36,296 nt of DNA from Oscillospiraceae bacterium. Lineage in GTDB: Bacteria > Bacillota > Clostridia > Oscillospirales > CAG-272. This document shows positions 26,170 to 36,065 of this stretch, one piece after another. The notes beneath the pieces are model-generated. The model made no database searches, was not told the DNA's origin, and was given only the letters and a program-made list of their open reading frames with translations. A program made the translations under genes and the position numbers. Location of the stretch: assembly GCA_015065175.1 (NCBI GenBank), contig SVQV01000010.1:1-36296 (forward strand). The letters are read 5' to 3'. How positions within the stretch are numbered: the stretch's first letter is position 1; every line of letters begins with the position of its first letter.

Positions 26170-28158
26170 TCATATGTTATCTAAATTATCGTCAATTGAA
26201 TCACGCAGACGCTGTATTACATTTCTCATTGTTTCATTAGAGATCTGCGCTCCCGCAACATCGAAATGTCCGCCTCCGTTAAGCTTTTCAAGTATTACCT
26301 GTACGTTTATCGTACCGTTTGAACGTGCTGAAATGTGGATTCTTCCATCAATGTTAACGAGGACGAAGGATGCGTCAATATTCTTTATAGCAAGCAGCTT
26401 ATCCGCAACCTTGGCAGCCATAACACGATAGCTTGAATCTGTGTTTCCTTCGCAGGATGAAATTGCAATTCTCTTTTTATAAATGGTTATGTTGGCGTTG
26501 AAGCGTGCTTCCTTTGTAAGCTCTTCGATATTGGATTTAAACATTTCCTGGGTTTCGCCCGGGTTTGCGCCTTCTCCTCGAAGGAACTGAGCAACACCGA
26601 AGGTTCTTGTTCCGGTATTTCTTGTAAACTGCTTGGTATCAAGAAGAATTCCCGAGAGCAAAAGCTCAGACTCCTCTTTGTGAAGGTTTCTCGTGAGCAT
26701 ATTCTGTTCAAGAAATTCAGCTACCAATTCGGAAGCAGAGGATGCCGTTGTTTCAATGTATTCAAGCTTGACCGAGGGGCCAAACTCTGCTGCTTTGATA
26801 TGGTGGTCTATTACCGCAATATTATTTGCCTTTGCCGCAAGCTCGGGGCACTCGACAAAATCAAAGTTGTTGGAGTCTACGATAATAAGCAAGGTATCCA
26901 TTTTCAACAGATCCATACCCTCAGCGCCATCGACAAACACCTTTTGATATGAAGGCAGGTTGTCTATTTTTTCAAAGCAAGGCGCTAAGTTGGGGTCATT
27001 CTTATTTACAACTATGTTTACGCGCGCGCCGCAGTTTTTCGCAAATCTCGCCATACCGACGGAAGCACCGAACGAGTCATAGTCGCCAAATCGGTGTCCC
27101 ATGATAATAACGTTATCGGCACGTCCCATCATTGCTATAAGCTGACTTGCCATAACTCTCGCTCTTACATTGGTACGCTTGAAGCCGGCCTTGGTCTTGC
27201 CGCCGTAGCACTCGACACCTTCCTTGCTCTTATAGACCGCTTGGTCTCCGCCGCGCTGAAGTGCCATATCAAGTGCGCTCTGTGCCGCATATTCTCTGTC
27301 GTAAATTGTTTCGCCAAGATCCGAAACACCTATAGAAACAGTAACCGAAATACCGTCTCCGACACGAACTTCTCTTATCTCATCAAGAATATCGAATCGG
27401 CTCTCAAGACATTCTTCCAAACGTTCCGCATCAAAAACTATCAGGTATTTATTTCTTTCATATGCACGGATCACTCCATCCATTCCGTTGACCCATTTTT
27501 TCAGCTTGTTTTCTACAGCATTTGTGGTTTTTACAAAGTCATCTCTAACATACTGAAGAATTTCATCAATATTGTCTATGATAGCATATGCAACAACCAC
27601 ACGTTCTCTTCTGTACCGATCGTCCAGTTTGAGATATTCCGTACAGTCATCGAGAACAACGAACCAATAGTCCTCCCCGTCAAGCTTACACGGAACACTG
27701 TCTACTCTGAAGCTCTCCTTACCTATCTGGACTATTTCCTTTGTCTCTGTACCGTCAAGAAAAAGTCCCAAAGAGATTATTTCTTCGACATTAACACCGC
27801 AAGTCAAGCGCTTGTGTCCTGTCTTGCGTTCAAATGCCGTATTACACCAAATGACACTTCCGTACATATCGCAAAGCACTACAGGAGACTTTAACTGCAC
27901 TAAGACAGAACCTATTTCGGTATCAAATATCTCGTCTAAGGTATGCCCCTTAGCTAAGCTGTTTCTCTGCATTCTTATATCTACCCACAAAGCAAGCAAG
28001 AGAAAATAGAAGAACAGGGACAGAAGTCCGTTATACAAATAAGAATTATCCGTATGTTCTCCCAAAAGCATCAAAAGCAAAACGGCAAAGAAGGACAAGG
28101 CAATAATGACCGCAATATCCAAGCGTGTCGCCAGCTTATTTCTTTGTTTCTGTTTCAT
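26170..28158 (-). CDS. gdpP: GdpP-like c-di-AMP phosphodiesterase (2 TM, PAS, degenerate GGDEF, DHH/DHHA1)
   Basis: GHRFGDYDSFGASVGMARF, IAVIDHHIKAAEFG, EKLNGGGHFDVAGAQI; adjacent to rplI-dnaB as in many Firmicutes. Confidence 0.95.
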   Translation of the reverse strand: MKQKQRNKLATRLDIAVIIALSFFAVLLLMLLGEHTDNSYLYNGLLSLFFYFLLLALWVDIRMQRNSLAKGHTLDEIFDTEIGSVLVQLKSPVVLCDMYGSVIWCNTAFERKTGHKRLTCGVNVEEIISLGLFLDGTETKEIVQIGKESFRVDSVPCKLDGEDYWFVVLDDCTEYLKLDDRYRRERVVVAYAIIDNIDEILQYVRDDFVKTTNAVENKLKKWVNGMDGVIRAYERNKYLIVFDAERLEECLESRFDILDEIREVRVGDGISVTVSIGVSDLGETIYDREYAAQSALDMALQRGGDQAVYKSKEGVECYGGKTKAGFKRTNVRARVMASQLIAMMGRADNVIIMGHRFGDYDSFGASVGMARFAKNCGARVNIVVNKNDPNLAPCFEKIDNLPSYQKVFVDGAEGMDLLKMDTLLIIVDSNNFDFVECPELAAKANNIAVIDHHIKAAEFGPSVKLEYIETTASSASELVAEFLEQNMLTRNLHKEESELLLSGILLDTKQFTRNTGTRTFGVAQFLRGEGANPGETQEMFKSNIEELTKEARFNANITIYKKRIAISSCEGNTDSSYRVMAAKVADKLLAIKNIDASFVLVNIDGRIHISARSNGTINVQVILEKLNGGGHFDVAGAQISNETMRNVIQRLRDSIDDNLDNI

Positions 28159-28222
28159 ATTATACTCGCCAAAAATGGCATATCCTCCATAAAACTATAA
28201 TAATTGAAATCATAATAAGTAT

Positions 28223-28251
28223 ATTATAGCAAATAAAATCAAAAATGTAAA
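28223..28251 (-). promoter_or_regulatory. Sigma-A promoter for gdpP operon
   Basis: Minus strand TTTACA-N17-TATAAT with extended -10 TGC. Confidence 0.65.
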
Positions 28252-28311
28252 CAAAAAATGCAATATTTATAATAAAAAGTACGAAAAATTTAAAATAATG
28301 TAAAAACCTCC

Positions 28312-28340
28312 TTGAAAATAACTTAATTCTGTTGTAAAAT
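28312..28340 (+). promoter_or_regulatory. Sigma-A promoter for recG operon
   Basis: TTGAAA-N17-TAAAAT, 33 nt before the recG ATG. Confidence 0.6.
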
Positions 28341-28373
28341 AGTAATTGTAATTCATCGAAACAGGAGGTTGCT

Positions 28374-30518
28374 ATGGGAAAACATCTGAAAAGCTCGGTA
28401 TCTGTGTTAAGCGGAATCGGCGAAACACGAAAAAAAGCTTTCGAAAAAATCGGTATCGAAACTCTCAAGGATCTTTTATACCATATTCCCAGAGCATACC
28501 AGAACAGAGGCAACGTAAAGCAGTTAAAGGATGCGCTCGACGGCGAAATTGCCGCATTCTCTCTCTGCATAGTCTCACCTCCTAAAAATGCAATTCTCAA
28601 AAACAGGCTCACTCTTACAAAGCTCCGCGCATCCGATGAAAGCGGAACGGTTGACGTCGTGTTTTTTAACCAACCGTTTTTGAAGGATGTATTCACCTTA
28701 GGCGCGGAATTCAGATTTTGGGGCAAGCTGACGTATCAGAACAAAAAATGGCAGCTTATATCTCCGGAATTCGAAAGCATAATCCCCGGCAAGCTTCTGC
28801 CTGATTTTATCCCTGTATATCATTTGACTGAAGGGCTGAGCGGCAAACAGATAAGCAAGGCAGTATCCCAAGCTCTTTCCCTCTGTCTTCCTGAAATAGA
28901 AGATTCTCTGCCGCAGGAGATTCGCAAAAAGAACGCGCTTCCCACTCTTTCGTTTTCCTTGCAAAACATACATTTTCCGGAAAGCGCGGAATCCTTAAAC
29001 CGCGCGATAAACAGACTGGCATATGAAGAATTATTTTACTTTTCACTCGGGCTTCATATCATAAAAAAGAATCAAGCCGTTACTAAAGCTATCCCATGCC
29101 AAACACACTCTTTGAAGCCGTTGCTTTCTCTGCTCGAATATGAGTTGACCGCAGCGCAAAAGCGTGTTGTCAATGAGATAATTTCCGATATGACAAGCAG
29201 AGAGAACAAGTTATCCCCTATGAACAGAATACTCATAGGTGATGTTGGAAGCGGAAAAACTATATGCGCAGCTTGCGCTATATATACTGCTGTAAAAAGC
29301 GATCTCCAAAGCGCCTTTTTAGTTCCTACGGAAGTACTTGCGAGACAGCATTATAATGACCTTTCCGAGCTTTTTGCAGGATTGGGAATTAAAACCGCCT
29401 TGCTTCTCGGCTCAACAAGCGCCTCGGAAAAGAAAAAAATATATTCTTCTCTGTCAAGCGACGGACAGGACAGAATAGATCTGATAATAGGTACTCATGC
29501 TCTTTTAAATGAGAAGGTTTCTTTTTCCAATCTCGGACTCCTCATAACAGACGAGCAGCACCGATTCGGCGTAAAGCAAAGAGCCGTTTTAAAAGAGAGA
29601 AATGAAGGCGTCCACACACTTGTAATGAGCGCAACTCCTATACCGAGAACGCTTGCTTTTGCGCTTTACGGAGATCTTGATATTTCGTGTATAGATGAGA
29701 TGCCCGTAGGCAGACAACGTGTTGATACATTTCTGGTCGACGAGAGCTACAGAACGCGATTAAACGCATTTATTCGTCGGCAGATAGAGGAAGGCGGACA
29801 GGTATATATAATCTGTCCTTCGATAGAAGAAGAAAACGACAACTCTGAAATTCCAATAAATGAGCTGACAAAAGCTCCCACTCGCAGTACAGAGGATAAG
29901 CTCAAAAACGTTATAGAATACGAAAAAAATCTGCAGGAAGAAGTATTTCCCGATCTTAAAACCGCTTTTCTGCACGGAAGGCTCAAGCCAAGCGAAAAAG
30001 AAAGCATTATGAAGTCATTTGCCGACGGAGATATAAACATCTTAGTTTCAACAACAGTTATCGAAGTAGGAATAAACGTCCCAAATGCTTCCCTAATGAT
30101 CATAGAAAACTCGGAACGCTTCGGACTCTCACAGCTTCATCAGTTAAGAGGACGGGTAGGCAGAGGAAATAGAAAATCCTACTGCATACTTGTTTCGGAC
30201 AGCAAGGGCGCTGTCGCAAAATCTCGCTTGGAAATCATGAAAAACACTTATGACGGATATAAAATCGCCGAAAAGGACTTAGAGTTGAGGGGACCCGGAG
30301 ACTTTTTTGCTTCACTTTGTGATTCTTCGATACGCCAAAGCGGCGGTCTGTCGCTCCGTTTTTCAAGCTTGTGCACCAGCGCGGAGCTTATGAAGAACGC
30401 TTTCGAAGATGCCAACAGTATAATAAAAAGCGATCCGTTTCTTTTAAAAGAAGAACACAAGGCACTCTCAAAAGAAATAGATCACCTGTTTAATCTCAAT
30501 GAAAATACTATAAGCTAA
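28374..30518 (+). CDS. recG: ATP-dependent DNA helicase RecG
   Basis: LTAAQKRVVNEI, RILIGDVGSGKTICAACA, LITDEQHRFGVKQR, VMSATPIPRTLAFALYGDLD, QLHQLRGRVGRG. Confidence 0.98.
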   Translation: MGKHLKSSVSVLSGIGETRKKAFEKIGIETLKDLLYHIPRAYQNRGNVKQLKDALDGEIAAFSLCIVSPPKNAILKNRLTLTKLRASDESGTVDVVFFNQPFLKDVFTLGAEFRFWGKLTYQNKKWQLISPEFESIIPGKLLPDFIPVYHLTEGLSGKQISKAVSQALSLCLPEIEDSLPQEIRKKNALPTLSFSLQNIHFPESAESLNRAINRLAYEELFYFSLGLHIIKKNQAVTKAIPCQTHSLKPLLSLLEYELTAAQKRVVNEIISDMTSRENKLSPMNRILIGDVGSGKTICAACAIYTAVKSDLQSAFLVPTEVLARQHYNDLSELFAGLGIKTALLLGSTSASEKKKIYSSLSSDGQDRIDLIIGTHALLNEKVSFSNLGLLITDEQHRFGVKQRAVLKERNEGVHTLVMSATPIPRTLAFALYGDLDISCIDEMPVGRQRVDTFLVDESYRTRLNAFIRRQIEEGGQVYIICPSIEEENDNSEIPINELTKAPTRSTEDKLKNVIEYEKNLQEEVFPDLKTAFLHGRLKPSEKESIMKSFADGDINILVSTTVIEVGINVPNASLMIIENSERFGLSQLHQLRGRVGRGNRKSYCILVSDSKGAVAKSRLEIMKNTYDGYKIAEKDLELRGPGDFFASLCDSSIRQSGGLSLRFSSLCTSAELMKNAFEDANSIIKSDPFLLKEEHKALSKEIDHLFNLNENTIS

Positions 30519-30537
30519 CACGATAGGAAATAATTTT

Positions 30538-31770
30538 ATGAACAACCAACCTCTTGCCGACAGAATTCGCCCCGAAACCATTGACGAAATGGTAGGACAG
30601 GAGCATTTGCTCGGAAAAAACGGCATAATCCGCAAAATGCTCGACAACGGCAGAATTACAAATATGATTTTCAGCGGACCTCCCGGAACAGGAAAGACGA
30701 CAGCCGCAAATATTATATCAAAGCAGGCGAATATACCTCTGTATAAATTGAATGCAACTACCGCGTCGCTTTCGGACGTAAAAGATATTGCTTCGGGAAC
30801 CTCGAGTATTTTCGGCTCAGGCGGAATTCTTCTCTACCTTGACGAAATTCAATATTTCAATAAGAAGCAACAGCAATCCCTGCTTGAGTATATTGAGGAC
30901 GGCAGGATAACGCTCATCGCATCCACTACAGAAAATCCCTATTATGCAATATACAACGCCATTCTTTCGCGCTCGTCTGTATTCGAGTTCAAGCCTGTAA
31001 AAGCCATCGAATGCGTACCTGCGTTGAAGCGCGCGCTCGCAATATTGAACGAAGAACATTCCGCTTCAAAAAGCGCAAGCGATGAAACCCTGGAAGCAAT
31101 AGCGGCGCATAGCGGAGGAGATGTAAGACGTGCTATCGGTATTCTTGAAAACGTATTTTTTGTCAGCAGGGACGAGCTTACAAACGATGATGCCGCTTCT
31201 CTTTTTCCGTCTATGACCGGACATTTTGACCGTGACGGAGATGTGCATTATGACTTACTTTCCTGCCTCCAAAAATCCATAAGAGGCTCAGATGCTGATG
31301 CTGCCATATTTTATCTTGCGAAAATACTCGTGGGCGGAGATCTTCTGTCTGCTTGCCGAAGATTACAGGTAATAGCAAGCGAGGATGTAGGTGCCGCTTA
31401 TCCCATGGCATCTGTGATTGTTCGAAGCTGTACCGAAAGCGCAAAGGAGCTTGGACTTCCCGAAGCCGCCATTCCGCTTTCTAATGCCGTAGTGATGCTT
31501 GCCACTTCTCCAAAGTCCAACAGCGCTTATCTTGCATATGCAAGCGCATCGGAGGACATTGCATTAGGCAAAGGCTCTGAAATCCCAACTCATCTGAGAA
31601 GCCCACTATTCAAGGGCTACAAATATCCGCACGATTATAAAAATCATTATGTAGATCAGCAGTATCTGCCAGATGATCTAATCGGAAGACAGTATTACAA
31701 ATTCGGTGAAAACAAATTGGAACAAGCCGCCAAGGCTTACTATGAATTTATAAGAAAGAACTCAAAATAA
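30538..31770 (+). CDS. rarA: Replication-associated recombination protein A (RarA/MgsA AAA+ ATPase)
   Basis: [57 protein letters not shown]-terminal YKYPHDYKNHYVDQQYLPD. Confidence 0.97.
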   Translation: MNNQPLADRIRPETIDEMVGQEHLLGKNGIIRKMLDNGRITNMIFSGPPGTGKTTAANIISKQANIPLYKLNATTASLSDVKDIASGTSSIFGSGGILLYLDEIQYFNKKQQQSLLEYIEDGRITLIASTTENPYYAIYNAILSRSSVFEFKPVKAIECVPALKRALAILNEEHSASKSASDETLEAIAAHSGGDVRRAIGILENVFFVSRDELTNDDAASLFPSMTGHFDRDGDVHYDLLSCLQKSIRGSDADAAIFYLAKILVGGDLLSACRRLQVIASEDVGAAYPMASVIVRSCTESAKELGLPEAAIPLSNAVVMLATSPKSNSAYLAYASASEDIALGKGSEIPTHLRSPLFKGYKYPHDYKNHYVDQQYLPDDLIGRQYYKFGENKLEQAAKAYYEFIRKNSK

Positions 31771-31788
31771 ATTAAAGGAAATACTCGC

Positions 31789-32757
31789 ATGAAATATCAT
31801 TTTATTCTGAACCCTTCCGCAGGAAAAGGAAATCAGATTTCCATTTTTGAAGGTAAGATAAACGAAATATGCAAAAGAAACGCCCTCGATTATGACATTC
31901 ACATAACACAGGCTCAAGGAGAAGCAACAGAATATGTGAAAAGTATTCTTTCTGAGGATAAAGAGCTTCACCGTTTTTATGCTTTTGGCGGTGACGGCAC
32001 TTTTTCCGAGGTAGTAAACGGCATATATCCACACGAAAATGCAGAGATCGGCCTTGTCCCTACAGGAACAGGAAATGACTTTTGCAGAAACTTTACAGAG
32101 AAGGAAAATTTTTTTGATATAGAAAAACAGATAAACGGAGCATCCGAAAAAATCGACATCTTGAAATATAACGATAAATATTGCATCAATATGCTTAATA
32201 TAGGCTTCGACTGCAATGTTGTCTGCAACACCTTAAGAGTAAAGAAAAACAGGCTTATTCCCAACAAGCTCTCTTATATTGCCGCATTGGTAATCACACT
32301 CTTTGAAAAGCTGTTTTCGCACCAAAAGATCACAATAGACGGAGAAACGGTAGTTGACAGGGACATATTGCTCACAGCTATAGCAAATGGCTCCTTCTGC
32401 GGCGGAGGCTTTCACGCCATTCCCTACGCTTCTCTTGTGGATTCTACATTGGACATCAGCATTGTAGAAAAAATCTCACGCTTAAAATTCATATCATTAG
32501 TCGGTACATATAAAAAAGGTACACACTTAGACACGAAAGCCGGCAAAAAATGTGTAAGCTATATACGCGCAAATTCTTTGAAAATGGAATTTAATACTCC
32601 TACAAAAATTTGTGTGGACGGAGAAATAGAAGTAGCAAACTCCCTCGATATTTCGGTAATTCCCAAGGGGATCTCCTTTATTATTCCACAAGGAAGCTCT
32701 ATGATTTGCTCTGACAAATCCGTATCCGAATTAAAATATGTAAATCTTGCGAGATAA
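31789..32757 (+). CDS. Diacylglycerol/lipid kinase family protein (DagK/YegS-like)
   Basis: ILNPSAGKG, FYAFGGDGTFSEVVNGI, GLVPTGTGNDFCRNF. Confidence 0.95.
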   Translation: MKYHFILNPSAGKGNQISIFEGKINEICKRNALDYDIHITQAQGEATEYVKSILSEDKELHRFYAFGGDGTFSEVVNGIYPHENAEIGLVPTGTGNDFCRNFTEKENFFDIEKQINGASEKIDILKYNDKYCINMLNIGFDCNVVCNTLRVKKNRLIPNKLSYIAALVITLFEKLFSHQKITIDGETVVDRDILLTAIANGSFCGGGFHAIPYASLVDSTLDISIVEKISRLKFISLVGTYKKGTHLDTKAGKKCVSYIRANSLKMEFNTPTKICVDGEIEVANSLDISVIPKGISFIIPQGSSMICSDKSVSELKYVNLAR

Positions 32758-32760
32758 CAT

Positions 32761-35025
32761 ATGAATTTATTTTTCAAAAGACCGCTTCTGGTTGCTCTTG
32801 TCGCATTTCTGATTTCTTCTGTTATAATGTCTCAAATTGCCTGTTATAAGTATTCTGCTCGTATTTATTTGCTTGTTTTGACAGTTTTTGTCCTTGCAAT
32901 CCTTTCCTTGTTTTTGATATTCAAGAAAAGTAACAGGCATTTTCACTTCGTTGCACTGCTGACAGCAACGCTTGCGCTTTCAGGAGCTATACTGCAATTT
33001 TCATATTTTTCCTTGCATCTTTCCTTGCCTTCGGAATTTGAAGGAGAAAATATAGAAATAGAGGCAACGATAGAAGAAATCACCTATCAAAACGGAAGTT
33101 TTATTATTCTTAATGCAAAAACCGATAAAATAAACGGCGAAGATATCAGTCTTCGCTTTAAATTTGAAATAATTACAAAGTACAGGATAAAGCCCGGTAT
33201 GGTCTTTTCCTGCACAGGCACAGTAGAAAGCACAAATGCCCTTCCAAGAGATGAAAACAAATATCTTATAACCGACGGTTGCGCGGCAAGCGTTTCGGAT
33301 GTCTGTGACTTCCATGTTTTCGGAGAAAAGAAAAGCATAGGTTCTGTTTTATCCGATCTGCGAAATAAAATTTCCGCACGTATTGAAAACAATATTGAAG
33401 GTGAAAGCGGCTCGCTCATGTCTGCTCTTCTCCTGGGAAAAAGAGATTCTCTCGACTCGTCTGTAAAATTTGATTTCAGAAGGCTCGGCATTTCTCATAT
33501 GCTTGCTTTAAGCGGGATGCACCTTTCTATTATGATGTCGGTCGTAGGAGTATTTCTCTCAAAATTAACTATAAGCAAAAAGCTCAAAAAAATTATATTG
33601 GTTTTACTTGCTTTTATCTACGTCGCAATCTCGGGATTTTCGGGCTCTATCTTGAGGGCAGCATTTATGTTTTTCATGGCATCTCTGTCCTTTTTCACAA
33701 GGCGCGAAAACGATTCATATACCTCACTATTCTTTGCGGTCGCTCTGATAATACTCATTCAGCCCAATGCTGTAAATGATATCGGGCTATGGTTATCATT
33801 TCTCGCAACATTCGGAATTCTTATTTATTATGAGCTGTTTGCCGAAAAATTGAAAGTAAAGCATAAGTCGCGTATAAAAAGAATATTGAGATACGTTTCA
33901 ATTTCTCTTTGGATAAGCTTCTTCGCATTCTTGTTCACGCTTCCTGTCACAGCTCTTCTTTTTGGCGAAATTTCAATAATGACACCTGTTTCAAATTTAA
34001 TTTTTGCCTTTTTATTAGACATAGAGCTGATGCTGTCATTCCTTGCGCCTTTTCTGTGCAAAATAAAGGTTTTCTCTAAAATTTGTGAATTGCTGGGTTC
34101 TTTTATAATTTCTGCCGTAGGTTTTCTTGCTGATATAAGAAATATATGTATATCTGTTTCCTATATAGCATTTTATATTGCGCTTGCGTTGTTCTTTGTT
34201 TATTTAATATATCTGCTATACAGAAAATTAAAATTCAACGCTATAATCATCCGCATACTTTGCTCTTTTATCGCTCTAATGCTTGTTTTGGGAATTTGTG
34301 CCTTCAATAATTATAAAAAAGAAAGATTTATATATTCCAAAAGCGATAATAAAAGCAAAGATGAATATATTATATTAATCGATGACGGAAAAGCATCGGT
34401 AATTGATTTTTCAAGTGAAAACTCGGGTTCCTTCAATTACGTCATAAATATTTTAAAAGAAGAACACATAACTGAAATATCATCATATATTTTCACTCAT
34501 TATCATTATAAGCTTGCCGCATCATTAGAAAAAGCGTGTTCAAAAATAAAGATCAACCAAGTTTTATTGCCTTTTCCAAATAGCGAAACCGATATTACCT
34601 ATGCAAAAATGGCGTCGGATACACTGATAAACGGAAAAACAGATTTTGAAATCTATGAGTGTGATAAAGAAATATTTGTAGACGGTTACAAGGATTTTTC
34701 GTTTTATTTGGAAATTCCGGATTTTCCCGACGATAAAAACGAACGCGTTTTCTCATTTAAATTCAGGCAGAAGAACTTTATCTATGCTTCTCTCTCGGAA
34801 TCATATGCTTCTTTTTCACGCTTCAGTGATAAAGCAGATGTCTTTATCGTAGGCAACCATGAAAGAAATTACAACTATCCGATATCATACATTCTTCCGT
34901 CAAACCTATCTCATTTGATAGCATCAAACGGAGATGCAAATTATTTACATGATTTTTTAGATCCTATTACAGACAAAACAAAAATACATACTGATAATTC
35001 AGTAAAGCTCGACTTAAATGACTAA
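32761..35025 (+). CDS. comEC: ComEC/Rec2 family DNA internalisation protein
   Basis: DUF4131-like N-terminus, competence domain (FRRLGISHMLALSGMHLSIMMSVVGVF, SGFSGSILRAAFMFFM), degenerate C-terminal MBL-like region. Confidence 0.92.
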   Translation: MNLFFKRPLLVALVAFLISSVIMSQIACYKYSARIYLLVLTVFVLAILSLFLIFKKSNRHFHFVALLTATLALSGAILQFSYFSLHLSLPSEFEGENIEIEATIEEITYQNGSFIILNAKTDKINGEDISLRFKFEIITKYRIKPGMVFSCTGTVESTNALPRDENKYLITDGCAASVSDVCDFHVFGEKKSIGSVLSDLRNKISARIENNIEGESGSLMSALLLGKRDSLDSSVKFDFRRLGISHMLALSGMHLSIMMSVVGVFLSKLTISKKLKKIILVLLAFIYVAISGFSGSILRAAFMFFMASLSFFTRRENDSYTSLFFAVALIILIQPNAVNDIGLWLSFLATFGILIYYELFAEKLKVKHKSRIKRILRYVSISLWISFFAFLFTLPVTALLFGEISIMTPVSNLIFAFLLDIELMLSFLAPFLCKIKVFSKICELLGSFIISAVGFLADIRNICISVSYIAFYIALALFFVYLIYLLYRKLKFNAIIIRILCSFIALMLVLGICAFNNYKKERFIYSKSDNKSKDEYIILIDDGKASVIDFSSENSGSFNYVINILKEEHITEISSYIFTHYHYKLAASLEKACSKIKINQVLLPFPNSETDITYAKMASDTLINGKTDFEIYECDKEIFVDGYKDFSFYLEIPDFPDDKNERVFSFKFRQKNFIYASLSESYASFSRFSDKADVFIVGNHERNYNYPISYILPSNLSHLIASNGDANYLHDFLDPITDKTKIHTDNSVKLDLND

Positions 35026-35054
35026 CATCAATTTATATTTTCAGGAGTAATAAA

Positions 35055-35984
35055 ATGGAAGTATACCCAAATTATTATGATAAATTTTCCTGCATTAACA
35101 GCAGGTGTCAGCACAACTGCTGCATAGGCTGGGAAATAGATATTGATGAGGAAACATATTCCTATTATAATTCCTTAAACGGAAAATTAGGTAAAAAGCT
35201 GAAGGAAAACATTTGCCTCTCGGACGAAGGAAACCTATGCTTTAAGCTTTCGGATAACGATCGCTGTCCTTTTTTAGACAGAAACAATCTGTGCGAGATA
35301 ATAAAAGAGCTTGGTGAGGATAGCTTATGCCAGATCTGCGCTGATCATCCCCGTTTTGTAAACTGCATTGATGACCGCGAAGAGATCGGCTTAGGCATGT
35401 GCTGCGAAGCGGCAGCATCGCTTATTCTGACCCAAAAAGAACGTTTCAAGCTTCTACCCGAATATGATGGCAAAAATGAGATCTTACTACTAAGAGATGA
35501 GGTAATAAATGAAATTCATAATAGCCGTAATTCTTCCAAAAAAACAGCAGAGCTCTTGGCTTCAAAATTCAAACTGAATTTTTCCAAAGCTGAAATAAAG
35601 CAGTGTATAGAATTTCTTATAACACTTGAAGCGCTTGATGTTAATTGGACATCTATTCTAAAGGAGCTTTTGGAGCAATTTGAAGAGCTTGATTTTGACG
35701 CGTTTCTCGAATATATCGGAAAAAGAGACCGCGAATACAAAAATTTGCTTACCTATTTTGCCTACAGACATCTAAGTGTCTCAAGAGACTTATCAGAGTT
35801 TTCCGCACGAATGGGATTTGTTTTGCTTGGTTACCATATACTTTATTCACTCGGTGCTTTTATATTTAAAAGAGACTCTTCTATGCCCGTATCTATGTCA
35901 GTCGAGCTTGCAAGAATGTATTCCGCCGAGATCGAATATTCCGAAGAAAACACAGACTTGATAATTCAAAAATTTGCTTGCTGA
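35055..35984 (+). CDS. FliB-like (flagellin lysine-N-methylase family) Cys-rich protein
   Basis: YYDKFSCINSRCQHNCCIGWEIDID, CPFLDRNNLCEII, LCQICADHPRF, GMCCEAAASLIL. Confidence 0.9.
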   Translation: MEVYPNYYDKFSCINSRCQHNCCIGWEIDIDEETYSYYNSLNGKLGKKLKENICLSDEGNLCFKLSDNDRCPFLDRNNLCEIIKELGEDSLCQICADHPRFVNCIDDREEIGLGMCCEAAASLILTQKERFKLLPEYDGKNEILLLRDEVINEIHNSRNSSKKTAELLASKFKLNFSKAEIKQCIEFLITLEALDVNWTSILKELLEQFEELDFDAFLEYIGKRDREYKNLLTYFAYRHLSVSRDLSEFSARMGFVLLGYHILYSLGAFIFKRDSSMPVSMSVELARMYSAEIEYSEENTDLIIQKFAC

Positions 35985-36003
35985 AATATTTTTTCTTTTT
36001 TTA

Positions 36004-36032
36004 TCATATCTCTTATTATGACCCCATATAAT
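36004..36032 (+). promoter_or_regulatory. Sigma-E-like sporulation promoter upstream of spoIVA
   Basis: TCATATC (36004-36010), 14-nt spacer, CATATAAT (36025-36032), close to the sigma-E pattern (ATATT-type -35, CATACAnT-type -10). Confidence 0.6.
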
Positions 36033-36065
36033 ATAGCAGACAGAAGTCATATAGGAGGAGAAAAA

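Noticed and set aside
27094-27894. 266-aa plus-strand ORF inside gdpP
   Set aside because: Antisense to a well supported gene; no recognisable domain.
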